Below, piece after piece: positions 10,941 through 19,889 of a stretch of 64,000 bases of DNA. The notes under the pieces were generated by a model, which did no database searches, was not told the DNA's origin, and worked only from the letters and a program-made list of their open reading frames with translations. Each line of letters opens with the position of its first letter. The first letter of the stretch is position 1. This DNA comes from Microbulbifer guangxiensis (GTDB taxonomy: Bacteria; Pseudomonadota; Gammaproteobacteria; Pseudomonadales; Cellvibrionaceae). Position numbers and translations under genes: made by a program. Location: the NCBI RefSeq assembly GCF_021729075.1, contig NZ_JAJSAQ010000004.1, forward strand, positions 62,001 through 126,000, read 5' to 3'.

Positions 10941-12299
10941 TCAGGCGCTATCCCGCTGCGGTGAGCGCCGGCGACGCGGCGCATCCTGGCCGCCATTGCC
11001 CCGGCGTCCGCCGCGGCTTGGTCCGTTGCGTTTGCCTTCACTGCGGCCGGCACCGCGGGACTGGCTCGACCGGCCGGCGGCGCCACCATTGCCACTGCCA
11101 TTGCCGCCGCGGCCACGGTTCACCTGGCCGCCCCGCGAACCCGCCTTGCCTGACTCCGGCACGACATGATCCGGCTCGAAGCCCTCGATCTCCTCGCGCG
11201 AGATCGGCTTGTTGATCAGCCGTTCGATATCGCGCAGCTGCTTGATCTCGTCAGCGCTCACCAACGATACCGCCTGGCCCTGCGCCCCGGCGCGGCCGGT
11301 GCGGCCGATGCGGTGCACGTAGTCTTCCGGCACATTGGGCAGGTCGAAGTTCACCACCTGCGGTAGCTGGTCGATATCGATCCCGCGGGCGGCGATATCC
11401 GTGGCCACTAGCACCCGCACCTTACCGCTCTTGAAATCGGCCAGGGCCTTGGTGCGCGCATTCTGGCTCTTGTTGCCATGAATGGCAGCCGCGCGGATAT
11501 CGTCGGCCTCCAGCTGCTTCACCAGCCGGTTGGCACCGTGCTTGGTACGACTGAACACCAGGGCCTGGTGCCAGTTGTTCGCGTGGATCAGGTGGCTCAG
11601 CAGCTTCTGCTTGCGCGCCTTGTCCACCGGGTGCAGTTTCTGCCGCACGGTTTCGGTAGTGCTGTTGCGCGGACTCACATCGATTTCTACCGGATCGTTG
11701 ACCAGGCCCTTGGCCAGCTGGCGGATCTCCGGCGAGAAAGTGGCGGAGAACAACAGGTTCTGGCGCTTGGCCGGCAGCACCTTCAGGATACGCTTGATGT
11801 CGTGGATAAAGCCCATGTCCAGCATGCGGTCGGCTTCGTCCAGCACCAGCGCTTCCAGCTTGTCGAAACGAATCGCGCGCTGATTGTAGAGATCCAGCAA
11901 GCGGCCCGGGGTGGCGACGAGGATATCGGCACCGCCACGCAGGCGTTGCATCTGCGGGTTGATTTTTACTCCACCGAAAACCACCGAGTGGCGCAGCGGC
12001 AGGTACTTGCTGTAGAGCTGCACATTATCAAATACCTGTGCGGCCAACTCGCGAGTAGGAGTGAGTACCAGTGCACGCACCTGATTGTTGCGTGCCGCAG
12101 TCCCCTGCGAGAGCCGGTGCAACAGTGGCAGGGTGAAACCGGCGGTCTTGCCGGTACCGGTCTGGGCAGCAGCCATGATGTCACCGCCCTGCATGACCGC
12201 GGGAATCGCCTGGGCCTGGATGGGGGTCGGTTTTTCGTAGCCCTGTTCGGCTACAGCACGGGACAACTCGGGAGCCAGCCCCAGATTTTCAAATAACAT
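10941..12299 (-). CDS. rhlE: DEAD-box ATP-dependent RNA helicase RhlE
   Basis: The start is ATG 12299, with GAGG 7 bases upstream, giving 452 residues. Helicase motifs appear in order: Q-motif [17 protein letters not shown], motif I AQTGTGKT, Ia [33 protein letters not shown] and [12 protein letters not shown]. The last 75 residues form a low-complexity, strongly basic Gly/Arg/Ser tail, with repeats such as GGRRGNGG and RRRRS, typical of RNA-binding extensions in RhlE proteins. It probably acts in ribosome assembly and RNA turnover, notably in the cold. The long leader with alternative hairpins next to the ribosome site suggests post-transcriptional control. Confidence 0.95.
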   Translation of the reverse strand: MLFENLGLAPELSRAVAEQGYEKPTPIQAQAIPAVMQGGDIMAAAQTGTGKTAGFTLPLLHRLSQGTAARNNQVRALVLTPTRELAAQVFDNVQLYSKYLPLRHSVVFGGVKINPQMQRLRGGADILVATPGRLLDLYNQRAIRFDKLEALVLDEADRMLDMGFIHDIKRILKVLPAKRQNLLFSATFSPEIRQLAKGLVNDPVEIDVSPRNSTTETVRQKLHPVDKARKQKLLSHLIHANNWHQALVFSRTKHGANRLVKQLEADDIRAAAIHGNKSQNARTKALADFKSGKVRVLVATDIAARGIDIDQLPQVVNFDLPNVPEDYVHRIGRTGRAGAQGQAVSLVSADEIKQLRDIERLINKPISREEIEGFEPDHVVPESGKAGSRGGQVNRGRGGNGSGNGGAAGRSSQSRGAGRSEGKRNGPSRGGRRGNGGQDAPRRRRSPQRDSA

Positions 12300-12305
12300 A
12301 ATTTT

Positions 12306-12352
12306 CCTCGGGCCGCATTTGCCTGCGGCCAAAGCGCACCGCCCGCAGGCGG
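12306..12352 (-). promoter_or_regulatory. Candidate structural switch in the rhlE leader next to the ribosome binding site
   Basis: Read on the minus strand, the leader has CCGCC/GGCGG (12352-12339), then GGCCGCA/TGCGGCC (12330-12311), directly followed by GAGG (12309-12306) and the ATG at 12299. A third, mutually exclusive pairing is possible: GCCTGCGG (12350-12343) is exactly complementary to CCGCAGGC (12328-12321). The last would break both hairpins. Such alternatives beside the Shine-Dalgarno sequence resemble a translation or temperature switch. This is inference from complementarity only. Confidence 0.35.
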
Positions 12353-12540
12353 AGAGAGAATGAACCAGAGAAGCCGGGCACGTATGCCCGCTCTGCCGTC
12401 AAATAACGGCCATACCGAGGCCGAATCGGTGCGGCATTCAGTAGGAGTTCCGGGGAGACTGCGGAGAGTGTTCCAGGGAGGGTACCGCCGGGTCACGGCG
12501 GACTACAGATGACGCAGCTGGCTGCATGGCCAGCGCGGGC

Positions 12541-12568
12541 ACTATAGCACAGCCCGGCCGCCCACAAA
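12541..12568 (-). promoter_or_regulatory. Probable sigma70 promoter of rhlE
   Basis: On the minus strand a -10 element TATAGT (12546-12541) is preceded after 16 bases by TTTGTG (12568-12563), a weak -35. Transcription from it would give a leader of about 235 nt, unusually long and comparable to cold-shock mRNAs. Confidence 0.45.
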
Positions 12569-12768
12569 GTTTTATTTTGTCTTTCACACCCGATGCTTAG
12601 AACCGCCCCCGCAAAGCCGCCTGCTGTTTAGTACCTTCTGGCCTTGGGGGCAGTTTCCCCGCAGCTTAGCGTTGAGTGGAGACCGCAAAGCGGTCGGGAC
12701 AGTGAGAGCACTGATTTTTAACGAGGGATTAAGAAAAATTGCCAATTAATGGCGGGGAGGTAGATAGT

Positions 12769-13371
12769 ATGTCTACCCATTATTACTGTGAAAATCACGA
12801 GCCGGAAACGGTCACACTGCAGGATGGCCGAACAGTGCAGATTCGCGCGGTGTGCAAGACTGACGGCCAACTGGAAAAGCGGTTGTTCGAAAGTCTCTCG
12901 CCCGAATCCCGCCGCGATCGGTTTCTCGGGGGCAGCCACAAAGTCAGCAAGAAGCTACTAAGCCTGCTCACCGAAAATGACCACGACACGCACGAGGCGC
13001 TGATCGCGGTTGCCGACGCGGACACGGATCCAAAAGCTGTGGGCGTTGCACACTACGCCTGTGACCCTGGCGGTCATTCTTGCGAGTGCGCGGTTGTCGT
13101 CGCCGACGACTGGCAGCATCACGGGCTTGGCTCGCTGCTGCTGGAACGTCTGACCGAGATCGCGACACATCACGGCCTCGATCAGATGTACTCCATTGAC
13201 TCCGCTGAAAACCACGGCCAGGAGCACCTGGCAAAGGCATTGGGGTTCCAGTGCACGGCGGATCCAAGGGACTACACACTGCTGACCTACAGCAAATACC
13301 TGCACCCGGACTATCTGGTGACCAGGCAGGCTGCACAGCAGACCGCTCAGGAGGGCCGTTTACACAGCTAG
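12769..13371 (+). CDS. GNAT-family N-acetyltransferase
   Basis: This protein has 200 residues from ATG 12769, chosen because GGGGAGG lies 9 bases upstream. The acetyl-CoA binding motif A is seen as VVVADDWQHHGLGSLLLERL (about residues 103-122), where QHHGLG fits the Q/RxxGxG/A loop. The N-terminal third (LQDGRTVQIRAVCKTDGQLE, LSPESRRDRFLGG) resembles the stand-alone GNAT domains related to protein acyltransferases of the Pat/Gcn5 type. The acceptor substrate is unknown. A regulatory domain is absent. It is monocistronic, followed by a hairpin shared with parE. Confidence 0.85.
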   Translation: MSTHYYCENHEPETVTLQDGRTVQIRAVCKTDGQLEKRLFESLSPESRRDRFLGGSHKVSKKLLSLLTENDHDTHEALIAVADADTDPKAVGVAHYACDPGGHSCECAVVVADDWQHHGLGSLLLERLTEIATHHGLDQMYSIDSAENHGQEHLAKALGFQCTADPRDYTLLTYSKYLHPDYLVTRQAAQQTAQEGRLHS

Positions 13372-13480
13372 CCCTCCATTTCCGCCAGTTCCATAGCTGG
13401 CAGAAACCGTTCAGTAAACCGCGGGGCTAGCCAGAAAAGGTGGATAACACAAAGGGAGGTGGTGAAATGAAAAATCGTTA

Positions 13481-13501
13481 AGGCCCCGCATTGCGGGGCC
13501 T
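13481..13501. terminator. Terminator between the GNAT gene and parE
   Basis: A near-perfect stem AGGCCCCGCA/TGCGGGGCCT lies between two convergent genes, 33 bp past the parE stop. On the minus strand a T-rich run (TTAACGATTTTT) follows, which best suits parE. Confidence 0.7.
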
Positions 13502-13534
13502 TTGTCATGACAGGTGCTGTTGTTCGGCATCCCC

Positions 13535-15421
13535 TCAACTGACTTCTGCCAAGTTTCCCTTGTTCTCCAGCCACTGCTTGCGATCCCCGGCGCGCTTCTT
13601 CGCCAGCAGCATATCCATGATCTGGTTGCTGTCATCGCCGGCATCCACGTACAGCTGCACAAGGCGCCGCGTGTCCGGATCCATGGTGGTCTCCCGCAGC
13701 TGCAACGGGTTCATTTCACCGAGGCCCTTGAAGCGGGTTACCTGCACCTTGCCTTTTTTCTTTTCCGCACTGATGCGATCGAGAATGCCCTGCTTTTCCG
13801 CTTCATCGAGTGCGTAATAGACATCCTTGCCGATATCGATGCGGAACAGCGGCGGCATGGCCACATAGACATGACCATTGGTGACCAGGGCACGGAAATG
13901 TCGCAGGAACAGCGCACACAGCAGCGTGGCAATATGCAGTCCGTCGGAGTCCGCATCGGCGAGAATGCAGATTTTGTTGTAACGCAGCCCCTCGAGGTTG
14001 TCGCTGGCCGGATCCACCCCCAGTGCCACGGCGATGTCGTGCACTTCCTGGTTGGAAAAGATCTCGCCGGAGTCCACCTCCCAGGTATTCAGGATCTTGC
14101 CCCGCAGGGGCATGATGGCCTGGAAATCCCGGTCACGGGCCTGTTTGGCGGAGCCGCCGGCGGAGTCCCCCTCCACCAGAAACAGTTCCGAGCGGCTGGC
14201 ATCGCCGCTGGCGCAGTCGGCCAGCTTGCCCGGCAACGCCGGGCCCTGGGTCACTTTCTTGCGCGCGACTTTTTTGGCCGAGCGCAAACGCTTCTGGGCA
14301 TTGCTGATACACAGCTCCGCCAGGCGATCCCCCTCTTCCGTGTGCTGGTTCAGCCACAGGCTGAAGGCATCCTTGGCCACGCCAGAGACAAAAGCGGTGG
14401 CCTCGCGGGATGACAGGCGCTCTTTGGTCTGACCAGAGAACTGCGGATCGGCCAGCTTGGCGGAGAGTACATAGGAACACTGCGCCCAGATATCCTCCGG
14501 TCCCAGCTTCACTCCACGCGGCGTGAGATTGCGGATCTCACAGTACTCGCGCATAGCCTCCAGCAGGCCGGTGCGCAGGCCGTTCACATGGGTACCGCCC
14601 TGGGCCGTGGGAATCAGGTTCACATAGGATTCCGCCGTGACCTCGCCGCCTTCCGGCAACCACTGCACCGCCCAGTCCGCCGCCTCGGTGGAAGCGGAAA
14701 AGCTGCCCACGAAGGGCTCGGCGGGGAGAACTTCCCAGCCCTGGTTGGCGGCCGCCAGGTAATCTTTCAGGCCGTCCTCGTAATACCACTCGTCGGACTC
14801 GCGATCCTGCTCATTGATGAAGACGACGGTCAGGCCGGGACAGAGCACTGCCTTGGCCCGCAGCAGGTGGCGCAGATGGCGCACGGCAAATTTCGGGCTA
14901 TCAAAATACTGCGGGTCGGGCAAAAAGCGCAGGCTGGTGCCTGTGGTGCGCTTGCCACAGGTACCGATCACTTCCAGGTCCGAGGCCTTGTTGCCGTTCT
15001 GGAAACCCATACGATAAACCTGCCCGTCACGCTGGATCGTGATCTCCAGCACTTTGGACAGGGCATTCACCACCGAGACGCCCACACCATGCAGGCCGCC
15101 GGAGAACTGATAGTTCTTGTTGGAGAACTTGCCACCGGCGTGCAGGGTCGACAGGATCACCTCGACACCCGGGCGCCCCTGTTCGGGATGAATGTCCACC
15201 GGCATACCGCGGCCGTCGTCACTGACTGAAATCGAGTGGTCCTTGTGCAGCACCACTTCAATTTTTTTCGCGTGTCCGGCCAGGGCCTCGTCCACGCTGT
15301 TATCAATGACTTCCTGGGCCAGGTGGTTGGGCCGGGTGGTATCGGTGTACATACCCGGGCGCTTGCGCACCGGATCCAATCCCGTGAGGACTTCAATATC
15401 TTCGGCAGAATAATTGGCCAT
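13535..15421 (-). CDS. parE: DNA topoisomerase IV subunit B
   Basis: This 628-residue ATPase subunit of topoisomerase IV decatenates chromosomes together with ParC. The GHKL ATPase domain shows IDNSVDEALAGHA, SDDGRGMPVD, HAGGKFSNKNYQFSGGLHGVG (read over residues 96-116) and the domain-2 segment GGTHVNGLRTGL. The Toprim domain has FLVEGDSAGGSAKQ with the metal-binding ADADSDG, and the C-terminus has RFKGLGEM. Length matches E. coli ParE (630). It is the distal gene of the nudF-yqiB-cpdA-yqiA-parE block, with yqiA ending only 12 bp upstream. Confidence 0.98.
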   Translation of the reverse strand: MANYSAEDIEVLTGLDPVRKRPGMYTDTTRPNHLAQEVIDNSVDEALAGHAKKIEVVLHKDHSISVSDDGRGMPVDIHPEQGRPGVEVILSTLHAGGKFSNKNYQFSGGLHGVGVSVVNALSKVLEITIQRDGQVYRMGFQNGNKASDLEVIGTCGKRTTGTSLRFLPDPQYFDSPKFAVRHLRHLLRAKAVLCPGLTVVFINEQDRESDEWYYEDGLKDYLAAANQGWEVLPAEPFVGSFSASTEAADWAVQWLPEGGEVTAESYVNLIPTAQGGTHVNGLRTGLLEAMREYCEIRNLTPRGVKLGPEDIWAQCSYVLSAKLADPQFSGQTKERLSSREATAFVSGVAKDAFSLWLNQHTEEGDRLAELCISNAQKRLRSAKKVARKKVTQGPALPGKLADCASGDASRSELFLVEGDSAGGSAKQARDRDFQAIMPLRGKILNTWEVDSGEIFSNQEVHDIAVALGVDPASDNLEGLRYNKICILADADSDGLHIATLLCALFLRHFRALVTNGHVYVAMPPLFRIDIGKDVYYALDEAEKQGILDRISAEKKKGKVQVTRFKGLGEMNPLQLRETTMDPDTRRLVQLYVDAGDDSNQIMDMLLAKKRAGDRKQWLENKGNLAEVS

Positions 15422-15433
15422 ATTGTTATTTGT

Positions 15434-16048
15434 TTACTGCTGGTTGAATAGAAAATCGATGATGGCTTGGTGGTAGCGCTCAAACCCCTGGAAGCTGTGA
15501 TCACCCCCCTCCTCGATGGTCTGGTGCTGTTCCCGGTAAAACGCCTCGGCCTCGCGGCAGTCGAGGGTTTCGTCGCCGCGCTGCGCCAGAAGCCAGTAGC
15601 GCCCGAGGAGAGGCCCGGCGAGTTTGCCCTCCAGTTGGCGCATGGTATCAACGTCGGACTGGGTAAGGCGATACTCACGATCCTCGCCGCTGTAGGGGCG
15701 CAGGACCTGGCCGAGGTAGGCCGGCATGAATCGCGCCGGATGCACCGCCGGATTCACCACCACTGCCGGCAGCTGGTAGCGTTCCCCCAGGACCGTGGCC
15801 ATGAAGCCCCCCATGGAGCTGCCCACCAGGCCAACGGGGTCACGCCCGACAACACCGTCCAGCAGCGCTGTCAGCGATTCGATGGCAATGCCGGGGTGCG
15901 GCGACAGGTGCGGCGCATAGAAGGTGACCTGCGGATGCACGTCCGCCAACCAGGTGCGCATCTGCTGACACTTGAAGGACTGGGGAGAGGACAGGAATCC
16001 GTGCAGGTAGACCAGTATTGGCCGCTGCTTGTTCTGTAGTTCTGACAT
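15434..16048 (-). CDS. yqiA: YqiA-type alpha/beta-hydrolase (esterase)
   Basis: This protein has 204 residues from ATG 16048; upstream in-frame residues are not conserved-looking. It belongs to the UPF0227/YqiA family of small alpha/beta hydrolases with esterase activity. The oxyanion segment YLHGFLSSPQSFK, nucleophile elbow GSSMGGFMA (Ser about 73), NPAVHPARF, and the catalytic His in GGDHSFQGF are all visible. It precedes parE by 12 bp, the same adjacency as in E. coli. The physiological substrate is unknown in the family. Confidence 0.92.
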   Translation of the reverse strand: MSELQNKQRPILVYLHGFLSSPQSFKCQQMRTWLADVHPQVTFYAPHLSPHPGIAIESLTALLDGVVGRDPVGLVGSSMGGFMATVLGERYQLPAVVVNPAVHPARFMPAYLGQVLRPYSGEDREYRLTQSDVDTMRQLEGKLAGPLLGRYWLLAQRGDETLDCREAEAFYREQHQTIEEGGDHSFQGFERYHQAIIDFLFNQQ

Positions 16049-16117
16049 GGCCGGGATTATATCCCCCCGCACCGGAGAACAAACCCCGCTTTCCCGTTTA
16101 GCCGCCCATCGAATGAA

Positions 16118-16837
16118 TCAACGCAGGCTGCGATCCAGGCTGGTGAAGATACTGCGCATGTCCATGCGCATGTCTGCCCAGAACGCCGGTGGTGAGAAAC
16201 GCTGCAGGGAGGTGCCACCGGGGCCGGCGAAATTCTCGCCGAATTCACGACGATCGCGGAACTCCAGCACCAGATTGCCCTGCCGATCGTACAGTGAGCC
16301 GGACAGGGTGCCGTAGGCAACGCTCTCGGTGAAAACCTGGCGCAGGCGGGTGGTCTGCTCCAGGGGCGCCGGGAGGAGGAAATCATCCAGTGCCAGGCGC
16401 AGCGTATAGTCTGCGGTGCGCGCATCGGGGGTCAGGCGACCACCGCGGCGACCGAGGAAACGCTGGGCAAAGGCCTCCTCCGCGAGCCCCTGCAGCCGCT
16501 GCCGATCGCTGGCATCCAGCTCGCGATTGCGCCACCCCAGGGGCTGGACACTGCCTGCGGATTGCCGCCGGTAACGGATTTCCAGTGGTGCCACATGCAC
16601 CCTGGCGCCACTGAGATCGAGGGCAAACACCGCATTGACCTGGTCCAGCCGGCTGGAGCGCGGTTGCAAACCGCCGGCGCCTTCCGGCGCCTCGCCGAGC
16701 ATCCTCAGATGGGCGGACGGGGCCAGTGCGGTACTGGGCGTATCAGAGCCAGGGGGCTGCTGCGTGGCACAGCCACAGAGCAGTGCCACTATCGCTACCG
16801 CGGTGCCGCTAAGGGACGGCAAGAAAGTTTGGAGCAC
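16118..16837 (-). CDS. Putative lipoprotein of unknown function
   Basis: This protein has 239 residues from GTG 16837, chosen because AAGGAAAG lies about 8 bases upstream and the result begins with a lipoprotein signal (VLQTFLPSLSGTAVAIVALL followed by CGCATQQ). The probable lipidated Cys is near residue 23. The mature part has beta-strand-like patterns (VHVAPLEIRYRR, YTLRLALDDFLL, SLYDRQGNLVLEFRDRREFG) suggesting a globular periplasmic domain facing the outer membrane. I do not recognise the family. It is inserted between yqiA and cpdA, which are adjacent in E. coli. Confidence 0.75.
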   Translation of the reverse strand: MLQTFLPSLSGTAVAIVALLCGCATQQPPGSDTPSTALAPSAHLRMLGEAPEGAGGLQPRSSRLDQVNAVFALDLSGARVHVAPLEIRYRRQSAGSVQPLGWRNRELDASDRQRLQGLAEEAFAQRFLGRRGGRLTPDARTADYTLRLALDDFLLPAPLEQTTRLRQVFTESVAYGTLSGSLYDRQGNLVLEFRDRREFGENFAGPGGTSLQRFSPPAFWADMRMDMRSIFTSLDRSLR

Positions 16838-16971
16838 AGTGATCTTTCCTTCACAGGTTGCCTGCCATGGGCTGCATTGTAAGGCGGGGGAGCTCGATCC
16901 ACAGGGCGGTCGATCCACAGGAAGGGGTGCCGGACCGGGGAGGTTGCGCAGCGGCAGCGGCGGACCGCGAA

Positions 16972-17775
16972 TCAATAGCCGCCGGAGGTCAGGTCGACGC
17001 TGTATTCCGAAACCAGCACACGCTCGACACCGGTCTGGTAGCTGCCGTCCTCGTATAGGTCCAGCCAGCGATAGCCCGGCATCTCTTCATCGACAGCAAA
17101 GGGGCCGCTGCCCGGAGTGAACTGGACCGAGGTCGACGGGGTTGCATGGAGGCCAATATGACCGAGGTGGCTGTCGAACCGCTGGTGGACATGCCCCCAA
17201 AGCAGGGCGCGCACCTGGGGCGCTGCAATGATCGTCGCCAGGAAACGCTCCTGACCCTGGCGCAGCATGTGCCCATCAATCCAGTCACTGCCCACAGGCA
17301 CCGGCTGGTGGTGCATCAGGATCAGCACCGGCCGCTCACGGTCGCGCTGCAGGAGAATCCCGAGTCGTTCCAGCTGGGCCTCTGACAGACCGCCGGAAAT
17401 CTGGTTCTCCACGCTGGTATCGAGGAACAGCAGCCGCCAGCCTCCGAGTGCCACTTCCTCAGGAAACCGGCTCGGCGCCAGCTGCGCCATCCGCTGTACA
17501 GAGTCGTGATTGCCCGGCAGCCAGTACCAGGGCTTGCTCACCGACTGCATTCGTTTCAGGAAACGCCGATAGGCGGCCTCGGAGCCGTTGGCGGTGATGT
17601 CGCCTGTCGCCACCAGCAGCTCGGCCCGGGGCTGGTCGCTGTCGATCCGGGACAGGACCTCATCCAGGGTGCGACTGGTATCCAGCCCCAGCAACTGATA
17701 GTCCTTCCGACCGCCAATGTGGGGGTCAGTGAACTGTATCAGTCGATGTGCGCGACCTTTTGACTCTTCACTCAC
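16972..17775 (-). CDS. cpdA: 3',5'-cyclic AMP phosphodiesterase CpdA
   Basis: This 267-residue metallophosphoesterase hydrolyses cAMP to 5'-AMP. The five metal-binding motifs are present in order: TDPHIGG, ATGDITANG, LPGNHDS, LMHHQPVPVGSDW and LLWGHVHQRFD. The length is close to E. coli CpdA (275). The start is a GTG at 17775 with only a weak ribosome site. It lies between the lipoprotein gene (135 bp downstream) and yqiB (95 bp upstream), all on one strand, so it belongs to the nudF-parE block. Confidence 0.93.
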   Translation of the reverse strand: MSEESKGRAHRLIQFTDPHIGGRKDYQLLGLDTSRTLDEVLSRIDSDQPRAELLVATGDITANGSEAAYRRFLKRMQSVSKPWYWLPGNHDSVQRMAQLAPSRFPEEVALGGWRLLFLDTSVENQISGGLSEAQLERLGILLQRDRERPVLILMHHQPVPVGSDWIDGHMLRQGQERFLATIIAAPQVRALLWGHVHQRFDSHLGHIGLHATPSTSVQFTPGSGPFAVDEEMPGYRWLDLYEDGSYQTGVERVLVSEYSVDLTSGGY

Positions 17776-17870
17776 TTGCTTTACTCGTTGGTCAGATCCA
17801 TCTGATTGCCGCTCCGGGCGGCGGGACGGAGTCGTGCATCTTGCTCTCCGTCAGCGGCGACAGCAGTCCG

Positions 17871-18416
17871 TTACAGCCGCCAGCCATCCAAACTCAATTC
17901 AAATTCCGTGCGACCATTTGCCAGGCAGTGCCCGAGCCACTCGCCGAGAAAGCGATTGGCCTGCTGTCGCTCGTCCGCGCCTCCCATTCGCGCGGCGTTC
18001 CTGTCTTGACTGTTGCGCCCCTGCCGCGCGGCCACCGCTGCCGGCTCGGGCAGCGGTCCGCGGCCATCCACCGCCACCACCTCGGCCATGCGTGCATCGT
18101 GATACAGCCGCACCGTCAGTGTTGGCGGGGCCTGCCAGCGCTCCTCCCCGGGTTCGGCGGTAGCCGTGAGGCTCACCTCCGTGGTGTAGCGGGAGCGGTC
18201 GATGACGGCCAGCTCCAGCGCACCATGGGGCATCTGGTAGCGCCAGTGACCGCGGCTGGAGAGCCCGGGCAACAGCTTGCAAAGGCGCAGATAGTTGGCG
18301 TCACAGTCGGCGTGATAAGCCGGCAGATCCACCTTGTAGGTTGCCTTTTTGCGACTTTTCCGCACCAGGCTGTCGACCTGATGCTCAATCGTCGCCCGAT
18401 CTTTCCGTGGGGTCAT
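17871..18416 (-). CDS. yqiB: DUF1249 protein, YqiB-like
   Basis: This protein has 181 residues from ATG 18416, preferred over GTG 18425 because GGAG then lies at an 8-base spacing. Conserved DUF1249 features are seen: YHADCDANYLRLCKLLPGL near residues 38-56, followed by ALELAVIDRSRYTTEV and VRLYHDARMAEVV, plus a C-terminal ANRFLGEWLGHCL. It is a cytosolic protein of unknown biochemical function, always found next to nudF and cpdA in gammaproteobacteria, as here. It contains an Ala/Arg-rich insert (about 132-155) before the final helix. Confidence 0.9.
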   Translation of the reverse strand: MTPRKDRATIEHQVDSLVRKSRKKATYKVDLPAYHADCDANYLRLCKLLPGLSSRGHWRYQMPHGALELAVIDRSRYTTEVSLTATAEPGEERWQAPPTLTVRLYHDARMAEVVAVDGRGPLPEPAAVAARQGRNSQDRNAARMGGADERQQANRFLGEWLGHCLANGRTEFELSLDGWRL

Positions 18417-18481
18417 TATCGACACTCCAATCGGCTTGCCGCCGTGATTCAGATCTCAGTTTCCGTGCGCAGCCCCGGGTT

Positions 18482-19171
18482 TCAGGGCCGCACGGGTTCA
18501 TCCTGCGCTGTCGCCCGCAATTCCGCCCGGTGGCACTGCAGCCACTGCAGGGAGATGATGCTGGCCGCATTGTCGATGGGGGTCCCCTCCGGGTTTCCGC
18601 CCTCGAGCGCAGCAAAAACCTGCTCGCAGGGCAGGATGCGCAGGCGGATATCCTCGTGCTCATCAGCAACCCCGAAGTGGCCCCCGGCTCCGCCCAGGTC
18701 CACCAGCGCACAGTACAGGTGCATCCGTTCACTGCTGCCCCCGGGGCTCGGCAGGTAGCTGCGGATATAGCGCAAGGTCTCCACCTCCAGCCCGGCCTCT
18801 TCCAGCACCTCCCGGCGGGCCACTTCCTCCAGCGTTTCGCCTTTCTCGACCATACCCGCCACCACTTCCAGGCACCAGGGGCCGGCGGCCCGCTCCAGGG
18901 CGCCTATCCGGAACTGCTCGGTCATGGCCACCTGGTCGCGCACGGGGTCATACAGCAACACCCCCACTGCCGGATCCCGCACGAACAGTTCCCGCTGCAT
19001 TTCGCCGCTCCAGCCGCCGCGAAAGAGGCGGTGGCGAAGTCTGAGCCGCAGCATGGTGAAGAAGCCCCGGAATACGGTCTCGCGCTCAAGTATGTCCACC
19101 GCATCGCCGGAGAATGGCGGGCTGAGGTCGCCCTGCTGTTGCGGTTCCTGCTCTTCGGTTTCCCGGTGCAT
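18482..19171 (-). CDS. nudF: ADP-ribose pyrophosphatase (Nudix)
   Basis: This 229-residue Nudix hydrolase splits ADP-ribose to AMP and ribose-5-phosphate. The Nudix box reads GMVEKGETLEEVARREVLEE followed by AG, matching GX5EX7REUXEEXGU exactly (about residues 113-135). ADPRase features upstream of the box include FVRDPAVGVLLYDP and EQFRIGALE. Length is slightly above E. coli NudF (209) because of the N-terminal 20 residues, which are polar and glutamine-rich. It is the first gene of the ancestral nudF-yqiB-cpdA-yqiA-parE run here. The start ATG has only a weak GGAT upstream. Confidence 0.93.
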   Translation of the reverse strand: MHRETEEQEPQQQGDLSPPFSGDAVDILERETVFRGFFTMLRLRLRHRLFRGGWSGEMQRELFVRDPAVGVLLYDPVRDQVAMTEQFRIGALERAAGPWCLEVVAGMVEKGETLEEVARREVLEEAGLEVETLRYIRSYLPSPGGSSERMHLYCALVDLGGAGGHFGVADEHEDIRLRILPCEQVFAALEGGNPEGTPIDNAASIISLQWLQCHRAELRATAQDEPVRP

Positions 19172-19215
19172 GTTTACTGATCCGTGGCTGATGACTGGGT
19201 TCCCGCCAAGTGCAG

Positions 19216-19788
19216 TCAGTACGGCGGGAAGCGGTTCAGCAGCAGCGCGGCCTCGCTTCCCAGCCGCAGCTGCTGTTCTTCCGGGCTGCGCGCGCCCATG
19301 GCTGCCGAGGGCAGGCTGGCACGCCAGAGGGGGGCTTTGTCCGGGCTCAACGCGTCGATGACGAGATAAACCTGGCGGTACTGGCGCACATTGAGAGGCA
19401 CCTGCCAGCCAAAGCCCCAGGGACCGCGACCTCCATAGAGACCCAGCCGGTCCTCGTGGACGACGACCCGCTCCGCGCCCTGCAACTGGACACGTATCAG
19501 GAAGTCCGCATCACCGGCACTGGCGGCGGGGCGATAGCGCAGTTGCAGCTGCCGCTCGACCGCCTGGCGGGCCCGCTTCAGTTCCAGGGGAGCCACCGGT
19601 CCGCTGGCCAGGGGGTCGAGCAGGAAATAGGTTTGCAGGCGGGAAAAATCCGCCTGCGGATCGTAGTCCAGTGCCACTGGTGGCGCCGAGGCACAGCCGG
19701 CCAGCCACAGGCAGGCCGCGAAAAGGCCGCTGACAGCCCCCCTGCAGTTTCGGGGCGACGGCAAAATAGCAGGGAATCGAAAAGGCAT
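19216..19788 (-). CDS. DUF4136-type lipoprotein (first of two)
   Basis: This protein has 190 residues from ATG 19788, with GGGAGAT upstream. The N-terminal signal ends in a lipobox, LWLAGCASAPP. The mature start LDYDPQADFSRLQTYFLLDP is the hallmark opening of DUF4136 proteins. A second helix-strand region (VERQLQLRYRPAAS, DADFLIRVQLQG) and a C-terminal LLLNRFPPY agree with the family. It is probably anchored to the outer membrane. It sits 101 bp downstream of a second DUF4136 lipoprotein gene and 44 bp upstream of nudF. No function is known for the family. Confidence 0.82.
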   Translation of the reverse strand: MPFRFPAILPSPRNCRGAVSGLFAACLWLAGCASAPPVALDYDPQADFSRLQTYFLLDPLASGPVAPLELKRARQAVERQLQLRYRPAASAGDADFLIRVQLQGAERVVVHEDRLGLYGGRGPWGFGWQVPLNVRQYRQVYLVIDALSPDKAPLWRASLPSAAMGARSPEEQQLRLGSEAALLLNRFPPY

Positions 19789-19889
19789 ACGGATCTCCCA
19801 GGGCAAACTTCGGCATCTGGAGCTCCGGCATCCCTGTCCGGGGTCACGTTACATTGTCCGGCTTTACGCCCCGGCGGGCAAAACTGATA

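Larger units (their letters stand above)
12300..12768. other. 469-bp divergent intergenic region between rhlE and the GNAT gene
   Basis: There is no supportable coding region. The left half is the rhlE leader with several GC-rich hairpins, including CCGCC..GGCGG at 12485-12501 and GGGCA..TGCCC near 12375. The right half from about 12570 is the upstream region of the acetyltransferase, with a small hairpin ACCGCAAAGCGGT at about 12682 and an AT-rich stretch (12712-12750) before its ribosome site. Confidence 0.6.
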
